64,000 bases of DNA, from assembly GCA_027451345.1 (NCBI GenBank), contig DAIDJO010000095.1, forward strand, positions 1 through 64,000. The letters run 5' to 3'. The stretch is from Solirubrobacterales bacterium (GTDB lineage Bacteria; Actinomycetota; Thermoleophilia; Solirubrobacterales; Solirubrobacteraceae). Made by a program: the position numbers and the translations under genes. A model generated the notes under the pieces. That model was given only the letters and a program-made list of their open reading frames with translations. It was not told the DNA's origin and ran no database searches. This document shows, in pieces, positions 17,591-26,948 of this stretch (the first letter of the stretch is position 1; each line of letters starts with the position of its first letter).

Positions 17591-17638
17591 CGCGCGTTTG
17601 GGTGGTCGTTTTGACCACAACCGCGCGCTAAGGCGCGG
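17591..17638. promoter_or_regulatory. Dyad-symmetry region upstream of the rhamnose operon
   Basis: GTGGTC-GTTTT-GACCAC at 17602-17618 within a longer imperfect repeat (cgcgcgtttg...accgcgcg), then CCGCGC-N6-GCGCGG at 17621-17638; TTGACC at 17555-17560 upstream. Confidence 0.5.
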
Positions 17639-17641
17639 ATA

Positions 17642-19246
17642 GTGGACAACCGGGTTGAGGGACCCGTCGAACAGATGGAGGGGAGGGTGCAGGTGTCGGA
17701 CGGCCGCTCGGCGGATGGGACGAAGGAGCAGCAGACGGAGTTTGATGCGGAGCCGATCCTCGGCGTCTCCCACGTGACGAAGTCCTTCGGCGCCGTCGCC
17801 GCGATCTCCGACGCATCGATCTCCCTTCATCGGGGCGAAGCCCACGGTCTGGTCGGTGAGAACGGCGCCGGCAAGTCAACGCTCGTGAAGATGCTGGCCG
17901 GCGTGCACCAGCCCGACAGCGGCCAGATCACGATCGATGGCGTCCCCGTGACCCTAGGTAGCCCGGCCGCCGCGCGCGACGCCGGCATCGCCGTGATCTA
18001 CCAGGAGCCCACGATGTTCCCGGACCTGAGCGTCGCGGAGAACGTCTTCATGGGCCGGATGCCGAGGCAGAGCGGGGGCCGGCTAGACCGCGACAGCATG
18101 CGGCGACAGGTCATCACGGTGCTCGAGATGCTGGACGTCCGGCTCGATCCCGACCGCGCAGCGCGCGGCCTGTCGATCGCAGACCAGCAGATTGCCGAGA
18201 TCGCCAAGGCGCTGACCCTCGACGCGCGCGTCCTGGTGATGGACGAGCCGACCGCGGCGCTCTCCGCCGCCGAGGTCGAGCGTCTCGCGCGCGTGATCGA
18301 GACGCTCCGTGCACGCGACGCGGCCGTGCTCTTCATCTCCCACCGACTCGATGAGATCTTCAACATCTGTCAGCGCGTCACCGTGATGCGAGACGGACGA
18401 TCGGTCCTCGCGCGGCCCGCCGGCGATCTGACGAGCGACGAGCTCGTGCGGGCGATGGTCGGGCGCGACGTCGAACATCGTCAGCTGACGCGGGGCGCGA
18501 TCGGTGACGTGGTCCTCTCCGTCGACCGCCTCACCCAGGAGGGCAACTTCGTCGACATCAGCTTCGAGCTCCGCGCCGGGGAGATCGTCGGACTCGGGGG
18601 CCTCGTCGGGGCCGGCCGCACGGAGATCGCCCAGGCCATCTTCGGGATCGAACGCTACGACGCCGGCTCGGTGACCGTCGCCGGTCAGCCCCTGAAGAAG
18701 GGGTCCCCCAGCGCCGCGATGCAGGCCGGGATCGCCCTCGTTCCCGAGGATCGCCGCCAGCACGGGCTCGTCATGGACGAGTCGATCGAGCGCAACGTCC
18801 TGCTCGCCTCCCTCGCGAGCGTGACTCGCCGCGGGCTGATCGCCGGCGAGCTCGCCCGCGAGACATCGAAAACCTGGCTCGACCGCCTGCAGGTGAAGTA
18901 CGGACGGCTCTCGGACCCGGTGACCACGCTCTCCGGCGGCAACCAGCAGAAGGTCGTCCTCGCCAAGTGGCTGCGCCGGAACCCGCGGGTGATCATCGTC
19001 GACGAACCGACCCGCGGCATCGACGTCGGTACCAAGGCGGAGGTCCATCGCTTGCTCGAGGAGCTCGCCGAGCAGGGGGTTGCCGTGCTGGTGATCTCCT
19101 CCGAGCTCCCCGAACTGCTGCTCCTCGCCGACCGGATCCTGGTCATCCGCGAGGGCCGCCTCGTGCGGGAGATCCCACGCGCCGCGGCGAGCGAGGAGAG
19201 CGTCATCGCCGCCGCAGCGGGCGCCTACACGGAGCAGGCGGCATGA
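17642..19246 (+). CDS. Sugar ABC transporter ATPase, two nucleotide-binding domains (rhamnose importer)
   Basis: Two Walker/LSGGNQQ-type halves (GENGAGKSTLVKMLAGVHQP; LSGGNQQKVVLAKWL); position in rhamnose operon; exact start uncertain. Confidence 0.88.
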   Translation: MDNRVEGPVEQMEGRVQVSDGRSADGTKEQQTEFDAEPILGVSHVTKSFGAVAAISDASISLHRGEAHGLVGENGAGKSTLVKMLAGVHQPDSGQITIDGVPVTLGSPAAARDAGIAVIYQEPTMFPDLSVAENVFMGRMPRQSGGRLDRDSMRRQVITVLEMLDVRLDPDRAARGLSIADQQIAEIAKALTLDARVLVMDEPTAALSAAEVERLARVIETLRARDAAVLFISHRLDEIFNICQRVTVMRDGRSVLARPAGDLTSDELVRAMVGRDVEHRQLTRGAIGDVVLSVDRLTQEGNFVDISFELRAGEIVGLGGLVGAGRTEIAQAIFGIERYDAGSVTVAGQPLKKGSPSAAMQAGIALVPEDRRQHGLVMDESIERNVLLASLASVTRRGLIAGELARETSKTWLDRLQVKYGRLSDPVTTLSGGNQQKVVLAKWLRRNPRVIIVDEPTRGIDVGTKAEVHRLLEELAEQGVAVLVISSELPELLLLADRILVIREGRLVREIPRAAASEESVIAAAAGAYTEQAA

Positions 19247-20298
19247 CGGCGACCGACACCGACGCCACGGTGATCACACCGCAGGCCCCGGCCGCGCGGG
19301 AGCATCGCCTCGCCGCGACGATCGCGCGCTTCCGCCCCGGGGTGATCGCCCTGGTGATCCTCGTCATCTTCGGACTCACGACGATCCGCAACGCGAACTT
19401 CGCCACCGGGGCGAGCATCCAGGCGATCCTCTCAATCGCCGCCGTCTACATGCTGCTGGCGATCGGCGAGGCCATGGTGATCATCACCCGCAATGTCGAT
19501 CTGTCGATCGGCTCGACCCTCGGCCTCTCCGCCTTCGCCGTGGGCGAACTGTTCACCCACGACCCGCACACCTCGATCGCCGTCGCCTTCCTCGTCGGCA
19601 TCGGCATCGGCGCGGCCTGCGGAGCACTCATCGGCGTGATCACCACACTGATCCGGGTGCCGAGCCTGGTCGTGACGCTGGCCGCGCTCTACGTGATCCG
19701 CGGTTTTGTCAACATCATCGGCAGCGGTATCCAGATCGAGCCGAGCGTCTTCCCACAGAGCCTCGTCACGTTCGGCTATTCGACGGTCATCGGCATCCCG
19801 TGGATGTTCCTGATCGTCGTCGCGGTCGCACTCGCCGCCGCCTACTGGATGTACGCCTACCCCGCCGGTCGTGAGCTCTACGCGATCGGGTCCAATCCAG
19901 CCGCGGCCGCGCTCGCCGGTATCCCCACCACGCTCCGCGTCTTCACCGTGTTCGTGATCAGCGGCGCGCTCGCCGGGCTCGGCGGCGTGCTCTTCGACGC
20001 CCAGGTGGCCACGGTCAACTCGACCGCCGGCACCGGTTATGAGCTGATCGTCGTCACCGCCGTGGTCGTCGGCGGCGTGGCGATCTTCGGCGGCAGCGGC
20101 AGCGTCATCGGCGCTGTCCTCGGCGCGATCCTCCTGCAGGTCATCAACCAGGCGCTCGTCGCCGCCCGCATCTCCTCCTTCTGGGACCAGGCCATCGCCG
20201 GGGCACTGCTCCTCGCCGCCATCTCCTTCGATCGGCTGCTCGCCGTGCGGGCCGCCCGTGCCCTCGTGGCCGAGAAGGGCGTCAGCTATGTCGAGTGA
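19243..20298 (+). CDS. Sugar ABC transporter permease (rhamnose importer)
   Basis: Hydrophobic; GEAMVIITRNVDLSIGSTLGLSAFAVG EAA-type permease; ATGA overlap with ATPase. Confidence 0.88.
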   Translation: MTATDTDATVITPQAPAAREHRLAATIARFRPGVIALVILVIFGLTTIRNANFATGASIQAILSIAAVYMLLAIGEAMVIITRNVDLSIGSTLGLSAFAVGELFTHDPHTSIAVAFLVGIGIGAACGALIGVITTLIRVPSLVVTLAALYVIRGFVNIIGSGIQIEPSVFPQSLVTFGYSTVIGIPWMFLIVVAVALAAAYWMYAYPAGRELYAIGSNPAAAALAGIPTTLRVFTVFVISGALAGLGGVLFDAQVATVNSTAGTGYELIVVTAVVVGGVAIFGGSGSVIGAVLGAILLQVINQALVAARISSFWDQAIAGALLLAAISFDRLLAVRAARALVAEKGVSYVE

Positions 20299-21307
20299 GT
20301 CGAGGGGACGAGTCCGGGCGCGCGGACTCGTGCGCTGGGAATCGGCGCTCGTGGTGATCCTCATCGCCGTCGTCCTCTTCGGCGTGGCCGAGAGCTCGAC
20401 CTTCTGGTCGACCACCACGATCTTCTTCGGCGGGCTCGACATCGGCCAGGTGGCGATCATGGCCCTGCCGATGACGATGATCATCCTCACTGGGGAGATC
20501 GATCTCTCGGTGGCGTCGATGCTCGGCCTCGGCTGCGCCGTCTTCGGCTACGCCTTCGAGCACCACACCGGGGTTGTCGGCGCCATGCTGATCGCCCTTG
20601 CCGTGGGCGCGATCGGCGGAGCCCTGAACGGGTTCCTCGTCGCCCGCGTGGGACTGCCCTCGATCGCCGTGACGATCGGGACGCTCACGATGTTCCGCGG
20701 GATCGCGGAGATCCTGCTCGGCCAGAGCGAGGTGAGCGGCTTCCCACCGTCGCTCGAGCAGATCGGCATCGCTCCGATCTTCCTGCACCTCGCCTACCCG
20801 TTCTTCTTCTTCCTCGTCCTCGCCGCGATTTACGGCGTGGTGGTGCACCGCACGGCCTTCGGCCGGTCGCTGTACGCCATCGGCCTGAATACCGAGGCGG
20901 CCTTCTTCGCGGGGATCCGCGTCAGGCGCACGAAGTTCCTGCTCTACGTCGTCTCCGGCGTGATCTGTGCCGCCACCGGAATCATCTACTCCCTGCAAGC
21001 GGCCTCCGCGATCTACACGGCCGGCACGGGACTCGAGCTGAACGTCGTCGCCGTCGTGCTGTTCGGCGGGATCTCGATCTTCGGCGGCCGTGGGTCGGTC
21101 ATCGGGGTCGTGCTGTCGGTGATCATCGTCGGCCTCACCGAGGTCGCCTTCACGACAATCAACATCAGCTCGCAGGAGCAACAGGTGATCTTCGGTGGCC
21201 TGCTGCTGCTGAGCGTTGTGGTCCCCAACGTCGGCGAGGTCCGCAATCGGATCCGCGGCCGCGTGCGGCGCGCCGCCCCTCCCGTCTCCGCCGGGGGTGG
21301 CCTATGA
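20288..21307 (+). CDS. Sugar ABC transporter permease (rhamnose importer)
   Basis: MTMIILTGEIDLSVASMLGLGCAVFGY; overlaps the preceding permease. Confidence 0.88.
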   Translation: MSSESRGRVRARGLVRWESALVVILIAVVLFGVAESSTFWSTTTIFFGGLDIGQVAIMALPMTMIILTGEIDLSVASMLGLGCAVFGYAFEHHTGVVGAMLIALAVGAIGGALNGFLVARVGLPSIAVTIGTLTMFRGIAEILLGQSEVSGFPPSLEQIGIAPIFLHLAYPFFFFLVLAAIYGVVVHRTAFGRSLYAIGLNTEAAFFAGIRVRRTKFLLYVVSGVICAATGIIYSLQAASAIYTAGTGLELNVVAVVLFGGISIFGGRGSVIGVVLSVIIVGLTEVAFTTINISSQEQQVIFGGLLLLSVVVPNVGEVRNRIRGRVRRAAPPVSAGGGL

Positions 21308-21348
21308 GTCTTCGAGTTCGCTGCGATCTCTCACTGCGCAGCCTCGAG

Positions 21349-21383
21349 TCGGCACCCGGATGCCAGTGGCCTCCGGGTGCCGA
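21349..21383 (+). promoter_or_regulatory. Stem-loop upstream of the solute-binding-protein gene
   Basis: tcggcacccgga-(11 nt)-tccgggtgccga, perfect 12-bp arms. Confidence 0.75.
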
Positions 21384-21415
21384 GGGGTACGTCCAATCAA
21401 ACGAAGGAGAGGTCA

Positions 21416-22453
21416 GTGAGATTCTCTACCCGTAACTACGCGCGCGCGGCCGTGGGTCTGGCGGCCGGGCTCAGCCTGGCCGTCGGCGGCACGGCGTTGG
21501 CGTCGACTCACCACAGCATCAAGAAGGGACTGCTCGTCTACGCGATCCCGAAGGACACGGTCAACCCGTACGAGGTGATCGCGGACAACGGCATCAAGAA
21601 GGCCCTCGGTCAGCTCGGCGGCAAGGTCGTCGTCTCGAGCGGAACCCAGGACACCGCCGCAGCGCAGCAGCCCGGCATCCAGGCGGCCATCCAGGCCCAC
21701 GCCAACGCGATCATCATCGCAGCCGATGACCCAAGCGCCCTCTGCCCGCAGCTCGCCCAGGCGCAGGCAGCCGGCATCAAGGTGATCTCGTTCGACTCCG
21801 ACGTCACCTGCAAGAACCACCTGTTCATCAACCAGGCGAACACCAAGCAGATCGGTGCCAGTGAGGTCGACCTGCTGGGCAAGGAGATCGGCTACAAGGG
21901 CCAGATCGCGATCCTCTCGGCGGTCTCGACCGCGACCAACCAGAACGCCTGGATCAAGTACATGAAGCTCGAGCTGAAGAAGAAGAAGTACCGCGGCATG
22001 AAGCTCGTCAAGATCGTCTACGGCAACGATGATCCGACCACGTCGCTCACCGTGCTCCAGGGTCTGCTCTCCGCCTACCCGCACCTGCGCGGGATCATCT
22101 CCCCGACGACCGTCGGCATCTCGACCGCGGCCCAGTATCTCGATACGCACAAGTCGCTGCTCAAGCACCTGACGCTGACCGGCCTCGGCCTGCCGTCGCA
22201 GATGAGGAAGTACGTGCTTGACGGCACCGTGAAGGAGTTCGAGCTGTGGAACCCGGCCAACCTCGGGTACCTCGCCGGCTACGCCGCCGCCAACCTCGCC
22301 TCCGGCACGCCGCTGAAGGCCGGGGCAACGTTCTCGGCCGGAAAGCTCGGCAAGTACAAGATCCTGCCGCCCGCCGGCGGGGTCGGACTGTCCGTGGTCC
22401 TCGGGCCGCCGACCGTCTTCAACAAGGCCAACATCCGGAAGTTCAACTTCTAG
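21416..22453 (+). CDS. Sugar ABC transporter substrate-binding protein
   Basis: GTG start after gaaggagagg; signal sequence; periplasmic-binding-protein fold (VSSGTQDTAAAQQPGIQAAIQAHANAIIIAADDPSAL). Confidence 0.88.
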   Translation: MRFSTRNYARAAVGLAAGLSLAVGGTALASTHHSIKKGLLVYAIPKDTVNPYEVIADNGIKKALGQLGGKVVVSSGTQDTAAAQQPGIQAAIQAHANAIIIAADDPSALCPQLAQAQAAGIKVISFDSDVTCKNHLFINQANTKQIGASEVDLLGKEIGYKGQIAILSAVSTATNQNAWIKYMKLELKKKKYRGMKLVKIVYGNDDPTTSLTVLQGLLSAYPHLRGIISPTTVGISTAAQYLDTHKSLLKHLTLTGLGLPSQMRKYVLDGTVKEFELWNPANLGYLAGYAAANLASGTPLKAGATFSAGKLGKYKILPPAGGVGLSVVLGPPTVFNKANIRKFNF

Positions 22454-22460
22454 ACACCTT

Positions 22461-22502
22461 CCCACTGGCTCCCCGGTCCCGCTGGACCGGGGAGCCAGTG
22501 GG
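22461..22502 (+). terminator. Strong intra-operon stem-loop after the substrate-binding-protein gene
   Basis: cccactggctccccggtcc-cgct-ggaccggggagccagtggg, perfect 19-bp arms; begins 7 bp after the stop. Confidence 0.75.
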
Positions 22503-22527
22503 CCCCTTCTCCTCTGATCCTCCACCG

Positions 22528-23976
22528 ATGACCGACCAGACCACCCGTGAGCTCTTCCTCGAGCCGTCCGTGTCCGCCCGCCGAGTGCGGCCCGCCATCG
22601 GGCTCGTGGCCGGCGGCCTGGGCGCATACTGGCCGCAGTTCCCGGACCTGCTCCCCACCCTCCAGCGCTCCGCGCGCACCGTGGCGGAGCGGCTGCGTGG
22701 CTTCGATGCCGACATCACCGATGCGGGCTTCATCTCGGACCCGACCGAGGCGGCGACCGCGGCGGAGCGGCTGCGGCTGGCCGGCTGTGACCTCGTCGTC
22801 ATGTTCATGACGACGTACATGACCTCCGACATGGTGGTCCCGATCGCCCAGCGCGCAGGCGCGCCGGTGCTGCTGCTCAACCTGCAGCCGAGCGAGGCGA
22901 TGGACCACGCGAACTTCGATACCGGGAAGTGGCTCGCCTACTGCGGGGCCTGCCCGCTGCCCGAGGTGGCGAGCGCCTTCGAGCGCTGCGGCATCCCGTT
23001 CCGCTCCGTCTCCGGGTACCTGGCCGACGAGCGGGCGTGGGCGCGCATCGAGCGCTGGGTACGGGCCGCCGCGGTCCGGCGCGTCCTGCGCAGCGGCCGG
23101 CACGGGCTGATGGGCCACCTGTATCCCGGAATGCTCGACGTCGCCACCGACGTGACCCTCGTGCCCGCCAACCTCGGCGGGCACGTGGAGATCCTCGAGT
23201 TCGACGACCTGCGGGTGCGGGTCGCCGGTGTCTCCGACGACGCGGTCGACGCCCAGCTCGAGCGCGTCCGCGAGATGTTCGAGCTCGACGGCTCGGTCGA
23301 GGCCGACGACCTCAGCTGGGCGGCGCGCGTCGCCCTCGGACTCGGCGAGCTCGTGCGCGATTTCCGGCTCGATTCGCTCGCCTACTACCACCGCGGCCTC
23401 GAGGGTGAGCTGCACGAACGACTCGGGGCGGGCATGATCCTCGGCGCCTCCCTGCTCACCGCCGCCCATGTGCCCGCCTGCGGTGAGTACGAGCTGCGCG
23501 CCTCGCTGGCGATGCTGATCATGGACCGGCTCGGCGCCGGCGGGTCGTTCACGGAGATCCAGGCGCTCAACTTCACCGACGGCGTCGTCGAGATGGGACA
23601 CGACGGGCCGGCCCACGTCGGCATCTCGGAGCGTCGGCCGCTGCTGCGGGGGCTGGGCGTCTACCACGGCAAGCGCGGGTACGGGGTCTCGGTCGAGTTC
23701 GATGTCGCCCACGGGCCGGTCACCGCGCTCGGGCTCACGCAGATGCGTGACGGCCGCTACCGCATGGTCGTCTCCGAGGGCACCGTCGTCGGGGGACCGC
23801 TGCTGGAGATCGGGAACACGACCTCCCGGGTGGACTTCGGGCGTGATCCCGGCGAGTGGTGCGACGCCTGGGCGGCGACGGCCGTCAACCATCATTGGGC
23901 GCTCGGCACCGGCCATCGCGCCGCCGATCTGCGGGCGGTCGCCGAGCTGCTCGACCTGGAGCTCGTGGTCGTATGA
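22528..23976 (+). CDS. L-fucose/L-arabinose isomerase-family protein
   Basis: 482 aa; IGLVAGGLGAYWPQFPDLLPTLQRSARTVAERLRGFDADITDAGFISDPTEA and C-terminal region resembling FucI/AraA-like proteins. Confidence 0.7.
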   Translation: MTDQTTRELFLEPSVSARRVRPAIGLVAGGLGAYWPQFPDLLPTLQRSARTVAERLRGFDADITDAGFISDPTEAATAAERLRLAGCDLVVMFMTTYMTSDMVVPIAQRAGAPVLLLNLQPSEAMDHANFDTGKWLAYCGACPLPEVASAFERCGIPFRSVSGYLADERAWARIERWVRAAAVRRVLRSGRHGLMGHLYPGMLDVATDVTLVPANLGGHVEILEFDDLRVRVAGVSDDAVDAQLERVREMFELDGSVEADDLSWAARVALGLGELVRDFRLDSLAYYHRGLEGELHERLGAGMILGASLLTAAHVPACGEYELRASLAMLIMDRLGAGGSFTEIQALNFTDGVVEMGHDGPAHVGISERRPLLRGLGVYHGKRGYGVSVEFDVAHGPVTALGLTQMRDGRYRMVVSEGTVVGGPLLEIGNTTSRVDFGRDPGEWCDAWAATAVNHHWALGTGHRAADLRAVAELLDLELVVV

Positions 23977-24296
23977 GCTCCGTGCAACGGGTCTGTTTCG
24001 TCATGCGGGTGCGCCCGGAGGCGATGGAGGAATACCGGCGCCGACACGCCGAGGTGTGGCCGGACATGCTCGAGGCGCTGCGCCGCACCGGCTGGCGCAA
24101 CTACTCGCTGTTCGCCTCCGGCGACGGGATGGTGATCGGCTACGTCGAGACCGACGACTTCCAGGCGGCGCTCGACGCGATGCAGGAGGAGCCGGTGAAC
24201 GCGCGCTGGCAGACCGAGATGGCGCCGATGTTCGAGGTCCAGGCCGCTCCGGACACCAGCCTCGTCCGACTCGAGGAGATCTTCCACCTTGAGTGA
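23973..24296 (+). CDS. rhaM: L-rhamnose mutarotase
   Basis: RVCFVMRVRPEAMEEYRRRHAEVWPDMLEALRRTGWRNYSLF; ATGA overlap. Confidence 0.9.
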   Translation: MSSVQRVCFVMRVRPEAMEEYRRRHAEVWPDMLEALRRTGWRNYSLFASGDGMVIGYVETDDFQAALDAMQEEPVNARWQTEMAPMFEVQAAPDTSLVRLEEIFHLE

Positions 24297-25794
24297 CCCG
24301 CGCGCCACCTACGCCGCCGCCGATCTCGGCGCCGAGTCGGGCCGGGTCATCCTCGGCCACCTCGGTGACGGGACGCTGACGCTCGAGGAGGTCCACCGCT
24401 TCCCCAACACGCCCGTCACCCTGCCCGATGGGATCCACTGGAACCTGCTCACCCTGTTCGAGCAGATCCGTCACGGCCTCGAACTGGCGGTCACCGGGCG
24501 TGGCGGGCTCGACGGAATCGGGGTCGACGCCTGGGGCGTCGACTACGGCCTGCTCGACGGCGAGCACCGCCTGCTCGGGATCCCCTACCACTACCGTGAC
24601 GCCCGGACCGACGGGATGATCGAGCTGGCGGAGCGGCGGCTCGCCCCGGAGGCGCGCTACGCCCGCACCGGCATCCAGACGATGCCAATCAACACCGTCT
24701 TCCAGCTGCTGGCCGAGCGCGACAGTCCAGCGCTCGCCGCGGCCGAGCGCATCGCCCTGATCCCGGACCTCATCGGCCTGTGGCTGACGGGGGAGCTCGT
24801 CAACGAGTCGACGATCGCCTCCACGACCGGGCTGCTCGACGCCCGCACCGGCGGTTGGGCGCGAGACACGGCCGACGCGCTCGGGCTGCCCGGACGGATC
24901 TTCGCGGGGCCGACCGTCGAGCCCGGCTCGGCGCTCGGGACGGTGCGCGACGAGCTCGAGAGCCTGGGTGGCCTGCCCGTCTGGAACGTCGCCGCCCACG
25001 ACACCGCCTCCGCGTTCGTCGCCGCGCCGGTGAGCTCGCCCCACGCCGCGATCCTCTCCTCGGGCACCTGGTCGCTGCTCGGGGTCGAGGTCGATGCCCC
25101 GGTGCTCGACCGTGCCGCACTCGCCGCGAACCTCACCAACGAGCGCGGTCTCGGAGGGACGATCCGACTGCTGCGCAACGTGATGGGGCTGTGGCTCGTA
25201 CAGGAGTGCCGCCGCCGGTGGTCTGAGCAGGGACTCGACCTCGACTACACCGAGCTGGGCCGACTGGCCGGGGACGCCGGCGAGGCCGACCCGCTCTTCG
25301 ACCCCGACCATCCGGATCTCCTGCACCGGGGCGACATGCCGTCACGGATCGCACGGCTCTGCGCCGCGGCGGGCCAGCCGGCGCCGGCCGATCCCGGCCA
25401 GGTCGTGCGCTCGATCCTGCTGTCCCTCGCCTGCAAGTACCACGTCGTGCTGCGCCGGCTGGAGGGCGTCAGCGGCCGAAGCTTCGACGTGATCCACGTC
25501 ATCGGCGGTGGCGCGCGCAACCGGGTGCTCTGCCAGCTCACCGCCGACATCACCGGCCTGCCCGTGGTCGCCGGGCCCGTGGAGGCCACCGCACTCGGAA
25601 ACATCCTCGTCCAGGCCCAGGCCTCCGGGCAGCTCGGGTCGTTGCGCGAGATGCGCGCTCTCGTCACCTCGGCCTGCGCCCTCGAGCGCTTCGAACCGTC
25701 CGCCGACGGGCGGGCCGGCGCCGTCTTCGAACGGTTCCTCGCCGTCACCGGCCTGAGCCCTGCCCTCCCCGAACCGACCCTCGCCCGAACATGA
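24289..25794 (+). CDS. rhaB: Rhamnulokinase (FGGY family)
   Basis: AADLGAESGRVILGHL...GIGVDAWGVDYGLLD...VIGGGARNRVLCQLTADITGLPVVAGPVEATALGN. Confidence 0.9.
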   Translation: MSDPRATYAAADLGAESGRVILGHLGDGTLTLEEVHRFPNTPVTLPDGIHWNLLTLFEQIRHGLELAVTGRGGLDGIGVDAWGVDYGLLDGEHRLLGIPYHYRDARTDGMIELAERRLAPEARYARTGIQTMPINTVFQLLAERDSPALAAAERIALIPDLIGLWLTGELVNESTIASTTGLLDARTGGWARDTADALGLPGRIFAGPTVEPGSALGTVRDELESLGGLPVWNVAAHDTASAFVAAPVSSPHAAILSSGTWSLLGVEVDAPVLDRAALAANLTNERGLGGTIRLLRNVMGLWLVQECRRRWSEQGLDLDYTELGRLAGDAGEADPLFDPDHPDLLHRGDMPSRIARLCAAAGQPAPADPGQVVRSILLSLACKYHVVLRRLEGVSGRSFDVIHVIGGGARNRVLCQLTADITGLPVVAGPVEATALGNILVQAQASGQLGSLREMRALVTSACALERFEPSADGRAGAVFERFLAVTGLSPALPEPTLART

Positions 25795-26948
25795 ACCCAA
25801 CCCAGACCCTCACCGACGCCCTCGCCGAGCTCAGCATCGAGACCCCCTCGTGGGGCTACGGCGACTCCGGTACCCGCTTCGCCGTCTTCCCTCAGCCGGG
25901 CCGGCCCCGCGACGTCCACGAGCGGCTGCAGGACGCGGCCGAGGTGCACCGGCTGACCGGCTCGGCGCCACGCGTGGCCCTGCACTTCCCCTGGGACGCC
26001 ACCGACGACTACGCCGCCCTGCGCGCCCACGCCGAGTCACTCGGGCTCGGGATCGGCGCCGTGAATCCGAACCTGTTCCAGGATCCCAGGTACAAACTCG
26101 GATCGGTGACACACCCGGACCCGGCGGTGCGCCGCGCCGCCACCGACCACCTCCTCGAGTGCGTCGAGATCGCCACCGCCCTCGGCTCCACCGCGCAGTC
26201 GCTGTGGCTCGCCGACGGCACCAACTACGCCGGGCAGGACGACCTGATGGCCCGCCGTGGCCGCCTGCTCGGCTGCCTGCACGAGGTCTACACCGCACTG
26301 CCGGAGGAGCAGGAGCTGCTCGTCGAGTACAAACCGTTCGAACCGGCCTTCTACGCGACCGACATCCCGGACTGGGGCTCGGCGGTGCTCATCTGCCACG
26401 AGCTCGGCCCGCGGGCGCGGGTGCTCGTCGACTTCGGTCACCACCTGCACGGCACCAACGTCGAGCAGATCGTCGCGCAGCTCGCCGCCGTCGGCCGTCT
26501 CGGCGGCTTCCACTTCAACAACCGCAAGTACGCCGATGACGACCTGATCGTTGGCTCGACCAACCCGTTCGAGCTGTTCCTCGTCTTCTGCGAGCTGATC
26601 GGATCCGGGCAGCCGCTCCCGCGGCTGACGATCGATCAATCCCACAACGTCGAGAACAAGGTCGAGGCGATGCTGCTGAGCGTCGTCAACCTGCAGGAGG
26701 CGTACGCCAAGGCGCTCCTCGTCGACCGGGAGGTCCTGGCGCACCGCCAGCGGGAGGGCGACGTGCTGGGCGCCCACGAGGTGCTGCTCGACGCCTACGC
26801 CTCCGATGTCCGCCCCCTCTGCGCCGCCGCCCGAACCGCTCGGGGGGCCTCCGCGAACCCCCTGGAGGAGTTCCGCGCCTCCGGCTACACCGAGCGCCGG
26901 GCGGCCGAGCGTCAATCTGGAACCACCACTGTGAAAGGCCTGTCATGA
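25791..26948 (+). CDS. rhaI: L-rhamnose isomerase (RhaI-type, TIM barrel)
   Basis: ELSIETPSWGYGDSGTRFAVFPQPGRPRDVHERLQDAAEVHRLTGSAPRVALHFPWD; FHFNNRKYADDDLIVGSTNPFELF. Confidence 0.85.
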   Translation: MNPTQTLTDALAELSIETPSWGYGDSGTRFAVFPQPGRPRDVHERLQDAAEVHRLTGSAPRVALHFPWDATDDYAALRAHAESLGLGIGAVNPNLFQDPRYKLGSVTHPDPAVRRAATDHLLECVEIATALGSTAQSLWLADGTNYAGQDDLMARRGRLLGCLHEVYTALPEEQELLVEYKPFEPAFYATDIPDWGSAVLICHELGPRARVLVDFGHHLHGTNVEQIVAQLAAVGRLGGFHFNNRKYADDDLIVGSTNPFELFLVFCELIGSGQPLPRLTIDQSHNVENKVEAMLLSVVNLQEAYAKALLVDREVLAHRQREGDVLGAHEVLLDAYASDVRPLCAAARTARGASANPLEEFRASGYTERRAAERQSGTTTVKGLS

